The position numbers and the translations under genes are program-made. Under the pieces are notes generated by a model. It did no database searches. It was not told the DNA's origin and saw nothing but the letters and a program-made list of their open reading frames with translations. Shown piece by piece: positions 16,054 to 24,539 of a DNA stretch of 45,759 nucleotides (its first letter is position 1; every line of letters begins with the position of its first letter). Source of the DNA: Chthoniobacterales bacterium (GTDB taxonomy: Bacteria; Verrucomicrobiota; Verrucomicrobiia; Chthoniobacterales; UBA10450); the NCBI GenBank assembly GCA_013815325.1, contig JACDGM010000025.1, positions 1-45,759 of the forward strand. The letters are read 5' to 3'.

Positions 16054-16479
16054 CTAGCCGAGCCAGATTACGCCGGCGATCACGACGAGGAAATATGGGA
16101 CGAGCGTGGCGGCACCGGGATACTCTTTGGCCATCCGCTGACCGAAAAAGAGCGCGAGCAGAGCAAGGCCGGAGAGCACCACCCCGTAAAAGGCGATTGT
16201 GGAATCGCGCCTAACGAGAACGAGCAGACAGCCGACCGCGCTGAGGGCGCCGGCGGCCAGCTCCATGATTGTGATGATCCCGAGAAGAATCGGGACCATT
16301 CCGGCGAGCGGGCTCTTTGCAAAATGACGGGTGAGCCAACTGAGGTTGCCGGCGCGATCGAGGATTTTATCGATGCCGGATTGGACGAAAAGGATGGCGA
16401 AGAAGGCCGAGATGAGGGTTTGCAGGGCGAAGAGCGCGCTGGCTGATGGGTGAAGAGTGAGCATGTGCGATTCTAGCAT
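16054..16479 (-). CDS. DoxX-like small integral membrane protein
   Basis: A 141-residue protein with four predicted membrane helices: LFALQTLISAFFAILFV, then MVPILLGIITIMELAAGALS, then a helix near STIAFYGVVLSGLALLALFF, and ATLVPYFLVVIAGVIW at the end. The size, helix layout and the SGIDKILDR segment after helix 1 fit the DoxX/DoxD-like group, which has been linked loosely to respiration and thiol oxidation. No catalytic residues can be pointed to. Two ATG starts are possible (16479 and 16464); neither has a clear ribosome binding site. The neighbouring OsmC gene hints at redox stress, but that is inference. Confidence 0.65.
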   Translation of the reverse strand: MLESHMLTLHPSASALFALQTLISAFFAILFVQSGIDKILDRAGNLSWLTRHFAKSPLAGMVPILLGIITIMELAAGALSAVGCLLVLVRRDSTIAFYGVVLSGLALLALFFGQRMAKEYPGAATLVPYFLVVIAGVIWLG

Positions 16480-16551
16480 GCGGCGTCAAATGCGAGCGAA
16501 CTGCGGGAATTTGCAGTCGGGATACAGTCGTTCGCGCCCGGCATTTCCCTC

Positions 16552-16580
16552 TTGCGCGCCGGGAGGCGGTGGACATTATT
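16552..16580 (+). promoter_or_regulatory. Possible promoter of tRNA-Gly
   Basis: TTGCGC (16552-16557) is followed after 17 bases by ATTATT (16575-16580), about 25 bp before the mature 5' end of the tRNA. The match to sigma-70 consensus is moderate; the position is right for a tRNA gene. Confidence 0.35.
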
Positions 16581-16605
16581 GCTATCCGCCGAATTCCGGC
16601 GGGCT

Positions 16606-16680
<75 letters not shown>

Positions 16681-16683
16681 GTT

Positions 16684-16899
16684 AGCGAAGAAAACTCCTC
16701 GAAACACTACACGGGCGTGACGAGCGACCTGCAGCAGCCCCTCGCCCAGCATAACCGCGGCGAATGCACCCACACCGCGAAGTCTCACCCTTGGCGAATC
16801 GAAACTGCGATTTCATTTCGCTCCGAACAAAAGGCGATCAACTTCGAGAAGTATCTGAAGAGTGGGTCCGGTCGCGAATTTGCATGGCGCCATTTTTAA
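16684..16899 (+). pseudogene. 5'-truncated GIY-YIG endonuclease-like gene abutting tRNA-Gly
   Basis: The frame reads SEENSSKHYTGVTSDLQQPL, then HNRGECTHTAKSHPWRIETA and KAINFEKYLKSGSGREFAW to a TAA. This is the small stand-alone GIY-YIG (UPF0213/YhbQ-like) domain from its second motif (YTG, normally YVG/YIG) onward. The first strand with the GIY/YVY motif is missing: upstream in frame is the 3' end of the tRNA gene. No start codon lies between the tRNA and the homologous region, so it is most likely a truncated remnant left by an event at the tRNA 3' end. Confidence 0.75.
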
Positions 16900-16980
16900 G
16901 GAGCCCGCCAAAGTTCCTTCCCCGTGACGAAAGTTGAATCCAAAAAGCGCCTCGGCCGCATCCCATGACAAAGGATCAAT

Positions 16981-17709
16981 ATGAAAACCACCATCGCTAC
17001 CATCTTCTGCTCTCTCCTTGCCCTCAGCGCATTTGCGCAGACGCCATCGCCGACCGCGCCGCCGAATTTCGCTGCCACGGCGACTCCATTCGCGGCCGCG
17101 CCTGCTCCCGTGGCCTCTCCTGCAATCCCCGCTCCGCCGCCACCGGTCGCCAACCCTACCGCGAGCGCGACCGCAACCGCGACGCCCGCTAATTCGGTCA
17201 CGCTCACAGTTTCCACCTCCTCCACCCCGAGCGCCGACGACGCCATCGACAGTGTCATAGAGAAGAAAATTCGCAGGCACTTTGATTTCGCGAGTAATCG
17301 GCATCACTCCGGCAACGACGACGACTCATCGTGGATCGCGTTGCCGATCGTGTTCATCGTCTTCCTCGCCATCTTCGGCATGCCGGTCCTGATCGTCGCG
17401 GTGATTCTTTACTTCAGTTTTTCGAAGAACCGCGCCATGCACAAAACCGTCCGCATGATGGTGGAAAAAGGACAACCGGTGCCGGAGGCTCTGCTCAACC
17501 CGCCCCCAGTCGTTAGGCAACGGTCTGATTTGCGCCGCGGCATCAAGTGGCTCCTGGTGGGCCTCGGGGTAATGATCTTCTTCGGCGCCTGCAACGATTG
17601 GGACGGTGGAGCTTGGAGCATCGGCGTCATCCCCTTCATGATCGGAGTTGGCTACGTGATTTTCTGGAGGCTCGACCTGCGCCAGGAGCCCCCTTCCCCT
17701 CGGGTGTAA
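16981..17709 (+). CDS. Exported Pro/Ala-rich membrane protein, DUF6249-like
   Basis: The 242-residue protein starts with a clean signal peptide (MKTTIATIFCSLLALSAFAQ), continues with about 60 residues rich in Pro, Ala and Thr, and then has a membrane helix (ALPIVFIVFLAIFGMPVLIV). A cytoplasmic stretch contains MHKTVRMMVEKGQPVPEALL followed by RRGIKWLLVGLGVMIFFGAC and a last helix. The MVEKGQPVPEALL / SDLRRGI pattern is that of DUF6249 proteins, which are often encoded next to ECF sigma factors, as here. The sigma factor gene starts 9 bp downstream. A role in envelope sensing is plausible but unproven. Confidence 0.75.
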   Translation: MKTTIATIFCSLLALSAFAQTPSPTAPPNFAATATPFAAAPAPVASPAIPAPPPPVANPTASATATATPANSVTLTVSTSSTPSADDAIDSVIEKKIRRHFDFASNRHHSGNDDDSSWIALPIVFIVFLAIFGMPVLIVAVILYFSFSKNRAMHKTVRMMVEKGQPVPEALLNPPPVVRQRSDLRRGIKWLLVGLGVMIFFGACNDWDGGAWSIGVIPFMIGVGYVIFWRLDLRQEPPSPRV

Positions 17710-17718
17710 CCTCGGCGT

Positions 17719-18255
17719 GTGCCACTGACCGATGCTGACCTCGTCGCGCGTGTCCTCGTCGATGATGATCATCACGCCTTCGCCGAACTGGTGCGAAATC
17801 ACCAGTCGGCGATTCGCGGCTTGTTGCGGCAACTTACTCGGAGCGATCTCGCGTTGGCCGACGATCTCGCGCAGGAGACTTTCCTCCGCGCTTACAAGCA
17901 CATCCGCAGTTTTCGCGGCGAAGCGAAGTTTTCCACCTGGCTTTATCGCATCGCTTACAACTGTTTTCGCGAGGACGCGCGCAAACGCAAAGAGCTGGTC
18001 GGGATCGATGAGACGCTGCTCGAAGCGCAAGAGGATCCGCAGACCACGGACCTGGCATTAAAGCACGATCTCATGCACGCACTTCAGCTCCTGCCGCTCC
18101 ACGAGCGCTCCGCGATTTTGCTTTGTTGTCAAAACGGCTTATCGCATGATGAAGCCGCACGTGTGCTCGAGATTCCCCTCGGCACCGTTAAGACGAATGT
18201 CTTGCGCGGCCGGGAGAAGCTAAAGAAAACGCTGGCCGCCTGGGGGGCAGCCTAA
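17719..18255 (+). CDS. RNA polymerase ECF-type sigma factor
   Basis: A 178-residue sigma-70 family factor with only regions 2 and 4. Region 2 contains DDLAQETFLRAYKHIRSFRG and FSTWLYRIAYNCFREDARKR; region 4 contains LPLHERSAILLCCQNGLSHD and IPLGTVKTNVLRGREKLKK with the helix-turn-helix. It starts with GTG at 17719. Its stop (TAA, in GCCTAACA) is 2 bp before the start of the next gene, so the two are translationally linked. It would direct transcription of an envelope or stress regulon; targets cannot be deduced here. Confidence 0.93.
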   Translation: MPLTDADLVARVLVDDDHHAFAELVRNHQSAIRGLLRQLTRSDLALADDLAQETFLRAYKHIRSFRGEAKFSTWLYRIAYNCFREDARKRKELVGIDETLLEAQEDPQTTDLALKHDLMHALQLLPLHERSAILLCCQNGLSHDEAARVLEIPLGTVKTNVLRGREKLKKTLAAWGAA

Positions 18256-18257
18256 CA

Positions 18258-18602
18258 ATGGAAGAACAGTTTCAGGAAGATTGGCTGGAGGCGCGTTTGC
18301 ACGAGGAGTCGCCCTACATCGACGACGGCGGCTTCACTGCTCAGCTTGTCCAGAAACTGCCGCCGCGGCGCGCGGCCGGCGGTTCCTTCCGCGGTGCGAT
18401 CCTACTTTGCGTCACGTTGCTCGCCTGCGTCGTCACCTACTTGGTCTCCGGCGGCGGGCGCTTTTTAGTTTCCGCTGTGAATGATCTCGCCGCGATGCCG
18501 CTTTGGATTCTTTACGTGGTGGCGATTTTCTGCGGCGTTGTCGTCACCGCAGTCGCCGCCAGTGTCGCCTATTTTCAGGCGCGCGCAGAGACATTAGGCT
18601 GA
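18258..18602 (+). CDS. Small membrane protein, probable partner/anti-sigma of the ECF factor
   Basis: The 114-residue protein has an acidic N-terminal cytoplasmic part (EDWLEARLHEESPYIDDGGF, then TAQLVQKLPPRR) and two membrane helices (AILLCVTLLACVVTYLVSG and the region LWILYVVAIFCGVVVTAVAA). It resembles short DUF5056-type proteins found beside ECF sigma factors. Position immediately after the sigma gene and an N-terminus that could bind sigma suggest an anti-sigma role. There is no zinc-binding HxxxCxxC motif, so it is not a ZAS-type anti-sigma factor. Confidence 0.7.
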   Translation: MEEQFQEDWLEARLHEESPYIDDGGFTAQLVQKLPPRRAAGGSFRGAILLCVTLLACVVTYLVSGGGRFLVSAVNDLAAMPLWILYVVAIFCGVVVTAVAASVAYFQARAETLG

Positions 18603-18647
18603 AGCATCTCCGCGGAGGGATACGTCCTATACGTCGTGACGAATGCC

Positions 18648-18774
18648 GGGTAGCGCATGCGTCCCGCGGCGACGAACTTTTCTTAATGCGCCGCCGTCGC
18701 GAGAATTGTGCCGTTTTCCAAAATTTCGTTGCGGTGGAACACCGCAACCAGCACGCGAGACGCATGCGCTACCC
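18648..18774. repeat. Palindromic element, copy 2 (GGGTAGCGCA termini)
   Basis: GGGTAGCGCATGCGTC at 18648-18663 and GACGCATGCGCTACCC ending at 18774 are perfect 16-bp terminal inverted repeats. The right half, reverse-complemented, matches the left half of copy 1 at 12687 for some 40 bases (through GTGCTGGT and TGTTCCA), so the two copies are inverted relative to each other. This copy lies in the gap between two convergent transcription units, where it could also end transcription. Confidence 0.85.
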
Positions 18775-18839
18775 AGTCCTCCGTGTTCACAGTCGCTGCG
18801 TAACGCCACCGCTTTCCCGATGAACGCCCCTAACGATAG

Positions 18840-19778
18840 TCAGCGGCAGCCTTCTGAGAAGGCGTGCTGCGCCGCTTCCACGTCGCGCGCGATCTGGGCG
18901 CGGAGCGCGGCCAGGTTTTGGAACTTTTGCTCCGGGCGCAGATAGCGCAGAAACCGCACTTCGATATCGCTCCCGTAAATGTCGCGGGCGAAATCGAAGA
19001 GGTGCAGTTCGAGGACGCGCGCCGGTGAACCATCCGCAACCGTCGGACGCACTCCGAGATTGATTACCCCGCGGAGCCGCTTCCCCTCGAGCTGCGCCTC
19101 AGCCGCGTAAACGCCGTTAGGCGGAAATTGTTCACTATGCGCACTGAGGTTCGCGGTTGGAAAACCAAGACTGCGGCCCATCTGGCTGCCGCTCTCCACC
19201 GTTCCGAGAATAGTGTATTCGCGTCCGAGCATCTGCGTCGCGCCGGCAAAATTACCGATCTCGACGGCTTTGCGGATCGCGGTGCTGCTCACAATTATCT
19301 CCCCCGACATGATCGGCTCAACGCCCACGACGCGGAATTCCAATTCCCCGCCCAGCTTTTCGAGCAGCGCCAGATTGCCCGCGCGATTTTTCCCGAAGGA
19401 CCATTCCTGGCCGACGCAAATTTCCCGCAACGGCCGCGCCGTGGTGACCAATTGCCTAACGAATTCGGCAGGCGGGGTCGAGGCCATTTCCTGATCGAAC
19501 TTGAGCACGAGCAAATGCGACACTCCGAGCTGGCGGATGAGCGCGATCTTGTGCGCGGTGGCGGTGAGCAGGCGCGGGCTTTCCTGCGGCCGTAGGAATT
19601 TCGCCGGATGCGGATCGAAGGTCACGACGACCGCGGTCCCAGCCGCTTCCGCGGCGTGGCGGACGGCCGTGGAAATAACGGCCTGGTGCCCGAGGTGGAC
19701 GCCATCGAAAACGCCAATCGCAAGAAAGACCGGCCCGGGAATTTGCGCCAGCTCCGGGATGGACCGTAGGACGCGCAT
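18840..19778 (-). CDS. ribF: Bifunctional riboflavin kinase / FAD synthetase
   Basis: RibF makes FMN from riboflavin and then FAD. The N-terminal FAD synthetase domain shows GVFDGVHLGHQAVI, TFDPHPAKFL and the SSTAIRKAV motif; the C-terminal flavokinase domain shows GRSLGFPTANL, NGVYAAEAQLEG, GVINLGVRPT and LELHLFDFARDIYG. At 312 residues it has the usual two-domain length. It follows truB by 9 bp, and the CGTTAGG/CCTAACG word at 19786-19792 supplies the truB stop codon just before it. It is the last gene of the nusA-infB-rbfA-nrnA-truB-ribF operon and reads toward the repeat-filled gap at 18603-18839. Confidence 0.95.
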   Translation of the reverse strand: MRVLRSIPELAQIPGPVFLAIGVFDGVHLGHQAVISTAVRHAAEAAGTAVVVTFDPHPAKFLRPQESPRLLTATAHKIALIRQLGVSHLLVLKFDQEMASTPPAEFVRQLVTTARPLREICVGQEWSFGKNRAGNLALLEKLGGELEFRVVGVEPIMSGEIIVSSTAIRKAVEIGNFAGATQMLGREYTILGTVESGSQMGRSLGFPTANLSAHSEQFPPNGVYAAEAQLEGKRLRGVINLGVRPTVADGSPARVLELHLFDFARDIYGSDIEVRFLRYLRPEQKFQNLAALRAQIARDVEAAQHAFSEGCR

Positions 19779-19787
19779 TTGCGTTCG

Positions 19788-20510
19788 TTAGGCGCCGCGC
19801 ATCCGGGAAACTTCCGGCAGGGTCAGAATTTTCTCCAGGATTTCGACCGGGGGAGCGGTCTTGATTTGCTCCACTGTGATCGCGCGCGCGAGATCGAAGC
19901 GGCCGGAGCGGGTGCGGCGCAATTCCTTGAGATGCGCGCCGCAGCCGAGTTCAGCGCCGATGTCATGCGCGTAGGTGCGGACGTAAAAACCTTTGCTGCA
20001 GAGGACGGTAAAATCGATCTCGGGCGTAGCGACTCGATCGATGCTGTAGCGGTAAACGTGGACGAGACGCGGCTCGCGCTCGACCGTCTTCCCTTGGCGC
20101 GCCAGCTTGTAGAGCGGGACGCCGCCTTGCTTGATCGCAGAGACCATCGGCGGCATCTGATAAAAATCGCCGCGGTATTTCGCGAAGGCCGCTGCGATAT
20201 TTTCCTCGGTCAATTCCGGAATCGGCCGCTCCTCGGTGACCTGGCCGGCGCGGTCTTGAGTATCGGTGGTTTTGCCTAACGAAAGAGTGCCAACGTACTC
20301 CTTGTCCTCGCTCATGATCAGATCCTGAATTTTCGTGCCGCGGCCGAGAGTCAGAATGAGAAGCCCGGTCGCGATGGGATCGAGTGTCCCGCAATGGCCA
20401 ACTTTCTTGATCTGGAGCTGTCGCCTAACGAGTGCGACGACGTCGTGCGAAGTCATGCCGGGGGCTTTGTCGACGAGGAGGACTCCGTCGGGCGTGGCGG
20501 TTAAGGACAT
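19788..20510 (-). CDS. truB: tRNA pseudouridine-55 synthase
   Basis: TruB isomerises U55 in the T-loop of tRNAs. The protein shows GVLLVDKAPGMTSHDVV, then KVGHCGTLDPIATGLL with the catalytic aspartate in TLD, YVGTLSLGKTTDTQD, and MPPMVSAIKQGG. The ATG at 20510 gives MSLTATPDGVLLVDK, the usual distance to the first motif; an in-frame TTG at 20525 is less likely. It is short (240 residues) because the C-terminal PUA-like extension of E. coli TruB is absent, as in many bacteria. It lies between nrnA and ribF in the conserved order. The stop codon is TAA from a GCCTAACGA word. Confidence 0.95.
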   Translation of the reverse strand: MSLTATPDGVLLVDKAPGMTSHDVVALVRRQLQIKKVGHCGTLDPIATGLLILTLGRGTKIQDLIMSEDKEYVGTLSLGKTTDTQDRAGQVTEERPIPELTEENIAAAFAKYRGDFYQMPPMVSAIKQGGVPLYKLARQGKTVEREPRLVHVYRYSIDRVATPEIDFTVLCSKGFYVRTYAHDIGAELGCGAHLKELRRTRSGRFDLARAITVEQIKTAPPVEILEKILTLPEVSRMRGA

Positions 20511-20530
20511 GGCGAGTAAAAGCAAAGAAC

Positions 20531-20635
20531 TGTCATCCCGAGCGAAGCGAGGGACCTCACAAGCAGCGCTGAGCGCTCCCCGCGGTCAAAAGCTTGGAGA
20601 CGCCTGTGAGTTCCCTCGCCGCGCTCGGGATGACA
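20531..20635. repeat. Palindromic repeat, GTCATCCCGAGC family, copy 2
   Basis: TGTCATCCCGAGCGAAGCGA begins at 20531 and its inverted partner ends GCGCTCGGGATGACA at 20635; the arms also share GGGACCTCAC / GTGAGTTCCC. It sits within the translation operon between nrnA and truB, so the transcript must form this hairpin. It could modulate mRNA stability or distal-gene expression. Confidence 0.8.
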
Positions 20636-20659
20636 ACTTTGCGCTCATTCACGAAGCTC

Positions 20660-21700
20660 CTAATCGTTTATCGCCTTCACCGCTTCGACCGCCGCTTCGA
20701 GCACTCGCTCTGCCACTTCATCCAGCGTGCCCAGCACGCGCGCGCCCGCCGCGAGCTTGTGGCCGCCGCCTTTGAAGCGGAAGCAGATCTCGCACACATC
20801 GGCGCGCTCATCCTTCGAGCGCATGCTCACCCGCACTTTGCCATCCTCCAGTTCTTCGAAAAAGGCCGCGATGATGACGCCTTCGATGGCGCGGAGATGA
20901 TCGATCAAACCTTCGTTGTCCTCGGGAATAACGCCGAGTTCGTTAGCCGTGGCGAGCGGCAGGCTGAAGCTTGCGACTTTGCCGTCGGCGTCGAAACGCA
21001 TGCGGTCGAGGAGCACGCGCAGCAGCTCGATGCGGCGGCGCGGATAACTTTCGTAGAGTTGCTGGCTCAAGCGGCCTACGTCGATGCCGCAACGCAGAAT
21101 GTCCGCCGCGATCTCGAAAGTGCGCGCCGTGGTGTTGGGATATTGGAAAGAGCCAGTGTCGGTCGAGATCGCGGCAAAAAGATTTTCCGCGATCGCTTCG
21201 TCGAGCGGGAGGTCCTGACTTCGCAGGAGCTCGAACAAAATCTGCCCCGTCGCGGGCGCGATCGAATCGATGTGCACGAGGTCGCCGTAGCGCGGGTTGC
21301 TCGGGTGATGATCGATGTTGATCCAAACTTTGGCGCTGCCGATCGCGGCGAGAACGTTGTCGCCGAGGCGCTGCCGCGTGGCGGTGTCGAGCGCGAGGAC
21401 GACGTCGAAGTCCTCCGAATCGTTAGGCGGCAGGCTCACCAGTTCGCCGCCCGGGAGGAAGGAAAACTTCTCGAGCAATCCTTCTTCGTTCCAGACTTTC
21501 ACCCGCTTGCCGAGTTGCTGGAGCGCGAGGCCTATCGCGATCTGACTGCCGAGCGCATCACCGTCGGGACGAACGTGACTGAGCACGACAAAGGAGTCGT
21601 GCCGGCGTAAAACCTGCGCGATTTCGGCAAAGGTCGAGTTCGTTAGGCTGGCTGGTGAAGCGATTGTGTCAGCCGCAGGTGCAATGGTGGTGGCGTTCAT
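20660..21700 (-). CDS. nrnA: DHH/DHHA1 phosphoesterase (NrnA-type oligoribonuclease / pAp phosphatase)
   Basis: NrnA hydrolyses short RNA oligomers (nanoRNA) and 3'-phosphoadenosine 5'-phosphate. The 346-residue protein has the DHH motifs: VRPDGDALGS, LALDTATRQRLG, and NIDHHPSNPRYGD with the name-giving DHH; the DHHA1 domain ends with RFKGGGHKLAAGARV. These residues hold two Mn2+ ions. Its ATG overlaps the rbfA stop codon (ATGA, 21697-21700). The position between rbfA and truB is the classical place of this gene in many phyla. The first 20 residues are a Thr/Ala-rich extension without homology. Confidence 0.93.
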   Translation of the reverse strand: MNATTIAPAADTIASPASLTNSTFAEIAQVLRRHDSFVVLSHVRPDGDALGSQIAIGLALQQLGKRVKVWNEEGLLEKFSFLPGGELVSLPPNDSEDFDVVLALDTATRQRLGDNVLAAIGSAKVWINIDHHPSNPRYGDLVHIDSIAPATGQILFELLRSQDLPLDEAIAENLFAAISTDTGSFQYPNTTARTFEIAADILRCGIDVGRLSQQLYESYPRRRIELLRVLLDRMRFDADGKVASFSLPLATANELGVIPEDNEGLIDHLRAIEGVIIAAFFEELEDGKVRVSMRSKDERADVCEICFRFKGGGHKLAAGARVLGTLDEVAERVLEAAVEAVKAIND

Positions 21701-22053
21701 GCGTCGGTTTCGTTGGCGGAAGCAGGTTCTATTTCCTGCAGGATCTCGAGGACGCGGGAGCCGCGCTCGATCGAGTCGTCGAGGTGAAAAACAAGGTGCG
21801 GCGTGTATTTCAAGACAACGTGTTTCGAGAGATCAGCCTGGAGCGCGGCGCGGCTGGCTTCCAGTTTCGGAAGAACTTCTTTGCGTCCTTTGGAGCCAAG
21901 AACGCTGATGTAAACGTGCGCCGATTTCAGGTCAGGCGTGACGTCAACGTGGTTCACCGTCACGAGCAGATTTTCGAAGGTCATCTCTCGCACGAGCAAT
22001 GAGCTTAGCTCCCGTTTCAGAAGTTCGTTAACGCGCAGCAATCGATGTTTCAT
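21697..22053 (-). CDS. rbfA: 30S ribosome-binding factor RbfA
   Basis: RbfA helps late 30S maturation and is needed for 16S rRNA 5' processing, especially in the cold. The 118-residue sequence starts MKHRLLRVNELLKRELSSLL and contains VTVNHVDVTPDLKSAHVYIS and HLVFHLDDSIERGSRV, all typical. The length is standard. It lies 79 bp after infB; the gap contains an iterated-heptamer hairpin (22067-22126) and no good Shine-Dalgarno, so its translation may depend on leader structure. Confidence 0.95.
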   Translation of the reverse strand: MKHRLLRVNELLKRELSSLLVREMTFENLLVTVNHVDVTPDLKSAHVYISVLGSKGRKEVLPKLEASRAALQADLSKHVVLKYTPHLVFHLDDSIERGSRVLEILQEIEPASANETDA

Positions 22054-22066
22054 TGGGAAAGTTTAG

Positions 22067-22126
22067 AGTTGAGAGTTGAGAGAAAGCGGCCGCAAATTTC
22101 CGTCTCTCACCTCTCATCTCTCAACT
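22067..22126. repeat. Inverted repeat built from iterated GAGAGTT words
   Basis: AGTTGAGAGTTGAGAGA at 22067-22083 pairs with the arm from 22103 to 22126 that reads TCTCTCACCTCTCATCTC and then TCAACT. The left arm is a tandem heptamer repeat (GAGAGTT). It fills most of the infB-rbfA spacer. Confidence 0.65.
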
Positions 22127-22132
22127 TCTTCT

Positions 22133-24487
22133 TCAGAGCTTCTGCGCGACCTGTTCGAGCTGGTAACACTCGATGATGTCGCCGACTTGGTATTCGTTGA
22201 AGTCTCCCAGCTTGATGCCGCACTCAAGCCCGACGCGGACTTCTTTCACGTCGTCCTGGAAACGTCGCAGTGTCGAAAGCCCGCCGTCGTAAACCGGCTG
22301 GCGGCGCCGCAGGACGCGCGCCCGGCCCGTCCGGCTGATGCGACCATCGGTGACCAGACAGCCGGCAACAATACCGCGGCTCAATTGAAAGACCTGTTTC
22401 ACTTCGGCGTGGCCGATGACGGTCTCGCGATGTTCCGGATCGAGCAGGCCGGCCATCGCTTCCTTCATCTGGTCGATCAACTCGTAGATGATGCTGTAAA
22501 GTTTTACTTGCACACCTTCGCGCTTCGCGACGGTGACGGCGTTGCTCTCGACTTTGATGTTGAAACCGACCACGACGGCGTTCGAGGCACTGGCCAACAA
22601 AATATCGGATTCGGAGATCGGGCCGACGCCAGCGTGGATCATCTCGAGATCGATCTTCTTGCTCTCGATCTGGCCTAACGACGCGACGAGCGCTTCGAGC
22701 GAGCCTTGCGCGTCGCATTTCAAAACGAGGCGCAAAACCTTTTTGCCGTCGGCCGCCTCGAGCAGACTCTCGAGTGTGGCCCGCTGCGGAATGCTCAATT
22801 TCTCAGTGCGCCTGGTAGCGAGCCGCTCTTCGCTCAAAGTCTTGGCGAATTTCTCCGATTCCATGACGAGGAATTCGTCGCCGGCGTTAGGCAAGCCGGT
22901 AAATCCTAAAACTTTAACCGGGGTGGAAGGACCGGCTGACTTGATTGGCTTCCCGCGATCGTCGACCAACGACTTCACCTTGCCGCCGAAATTGCCGCAG
23001 ATAAAGGGCTCGCCGACTTCCAACGTCCCCATCTGCACGATAACGGTTGCGGTGGGGCCGCGGCCCGACTCGACTTGCGCTTCAATCACGGTGCCGCGCG
23101 GAGTCGCGGTCGGAGACGCTCTTAACTCCATCACCTCCGCCTGCACGGCCATATTTTCGAGCAGTTCGTCCACACCGGTACCTTTGGTCGCCGAAACCGG
23201 CACGACGATGGTCTCGCCGCCCCAATCCTCCGGAGTCAGCTCGCGTTCCTGAAGCTGCTGTTTCACCCGGTCGAGATTCGCGCCGGGCAAATCCATCTTG
23301 TTCACCGCCACCATGATCTTCACATGCGGTGCGGCTTTGGCGTGATTGATCGCTTCGACCGTCTGCGGCATGAGGCCGTCGTCGGCCGCGACCACGAGCA
23401 CGACGATGTCGGTCACCTCCGCGCCGCGAGCGCGCATCGCGGTGAAAGCTGCGTGGCCGGGTGTGTCGAGAAATGTGATGCGGGTCCCTTTGTAGTCCAC
23501 CGTGTAAGCGCCGATGTGCTGGGTGATGCCGCCCGCTTCGCCCGCTGCGACGCGCGTTTTGCGGATCGCATCCATCAACGACGTTTTGCCGTGATCGACG
23601 TGGCCCATGAAGGTGATGATCGGCCCGCGCAGTTTGAGTTCTTCTTCCTTCTCGATGACCGGCGGCGGCGGCGCGACGACGACCTGCTCGACTCGGTGGA
23701 CGCCGCCCCCTTTTTCGCGGCGCTCCATCTCGAAAACGAAGCCGTGTTTCTCGCAAACTTTCGTCGCGACTTCCGGCTCCACCGTCAGGTTCGGGTTCGC
23801 GAAAATATTGAAGTCGTCCATCAGCTCTTTGATGAGCTGAAAGTTTTTCACGCCGAGCTGGCTGGCCAGATCTTTGACCACGATCGGCGGCTTGATGTGA
23901 ATAATCGGCCGGCCGTCCTCAGCGACTTCGCTTGCTTCGGCGCTGATGTCGATGGTGTCTGAAGGAACGTCCGCCTGCGGCGTCGGAGGAACCGTGACCG
24001 CTTCGGGGGCTACCTGGGGTTCGCGAATTTTAGAAATCGGCGGGAGAACGGAACGCCTCACCGTTGCGTCGGAAACCGCACGCTTCGGTCTCGGCATTTG
24101 CGGATCGATCAGCGAAACGGCTTCAGCGGCCGGCTTCGCAGGGGGTGGCGCAGGAGCCGCTGGAGCGGGCGCCGGCGCGGCGGGTTTGCGGGCGGTTATC
24201 GGCGCGAAGGCCGATCGCGTCGCCGGGACGGATGGCTTCGAAGCAGTCGCTGGCTCCGCGCCGACGGGTGTTGGCGTAACCGGCTTCGCGACCTCGGGCG
24301 TAGTCTCGTCGATGGGAGCAGCAGTCGTCATTGGATCTTCAGCTTTGCTCTTGGAACTGCGGGCCGATTTCGCGGGCTTAGCAGCCGCGCCCGCACGAGT
24401 CGACGATTTGGCAGGAGCGGCGCTTTTGACCGTCTTGCGCGCAGGCGCTTTGCGCGCCGCAGTTTTGCTCGTCGTTTTCGTTGCCAT
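22133..24487 (-). CDS. infB: Translation initiation factor IF-2
   Basis: IF-2 is the GTPase that brings fMet-tRNA to the 30S subunit and joins the 50S. The GTP-binding motifs are GHVDHGKT at residues 295-302, DTPGHAAF and NKMD; the C-terminal domains contain [13 protein letters not shown] and [13 protein letters not shown]. The N-terminal 200 residues are low-complexity (Ala, Pro, Lys; basic at the very start), as is usual and variable in IF-2, then a conserved IF2-N segment ([19 protein letters not shown]). Total length is 784 residues, in the middle of the family range. It follows nusA by 52 bp with a perfect 9-bp hairpin between them. Confidence 0.97.
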   Translation of the reverse strand: MATKTTSKTAARKAPARKTVKSAAPAKSSTRAGAAAKPAKSARSSKSKAEDPMTTAAPIDETTPEVAKPVTPTPVGAEPATASKPSVPATRSAFAPITARKPAAPAPAPAAPAPPPAKPAAEAVSLIDPQMPRPKRAVSDATVRRSVLPPISKIREPQVAPEAVTVPPTPQADVPSDTIDISAEASEVAEDGRPIIHIKPPIVVKDLASQLGVKNFQLIKELMDDFNIFANPNLTVEPEVATKVCEKHGFVFEMERREKGGGVHRVEQVVVAPPPPVIEKEEELKLRGPIITFMGHVDHGKTSLMDAIRKTRVAAGEAGGITQHIGAYTVDYKGTRITFLDTPGHAAFTAMRARGAEVTDIVVLVVAADDGLMPQTVEAINHAKAAPHVKIMVAVNKMDLPGANLDRVKQQLQERELTPEDWGGETIVVPVSATKGTGVDELLENMAVQAEVMELRASPTATPRGTVIEAQVESGRGPTATVIVQMGTLEVGEPFICGNFGGKVKSLVDDRGKPIKSAGPSTPVKVLGFTGLPNAGDEFLVMESEKFAKTLSEERLATRRTEKLSIPQRATLESLLEAADGKKVLRLVLKCDAQGSLEALVASLGQIESKKIDLEMIHAGVGPISESDILLASASNAVVVGFNIKVESNAVTVAKREGVQVKLYSIIYELIDQMKEAMAGLLDPEHRETVIGHAEVKQVFQLSRGIVAGCLVTDGRISRTGRARVLRRRQPVYDGGLSTLRRFQDDVKEVRVGLECGIKLGDFNEYQVGDIIECYQLEQVAQKL

Positions 24488-24506
24488 TTAAAATTCTGAT
24501 TCTGCT

Positions 24507-24539
24507 CATGGCCGTGAGCGGTTTAGCGCGACGGCCATG
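24507..24539. repeat. Hairpin in the nusA-infB spacer
   Basis: CATGGCCGT (24507-24515) and ACGGCCATG (24531-24539) are perfect 9-bp inverted repeats around a 15-base loop. The element begins immediately after the nusA stop codon. No T-tract follows, so it is more likely an mRNA-stability or processing hairpin than a terminator. Confidence 0.6.

Noticed and set aside
20594-21610. A 338-codon plus-strand frame opposite nrnA
   Set aside because: The minus strand encodes an unmistakable DHH/DHHA1 protein in an operon; the plus frame begins in a repeat and resembles no protein.
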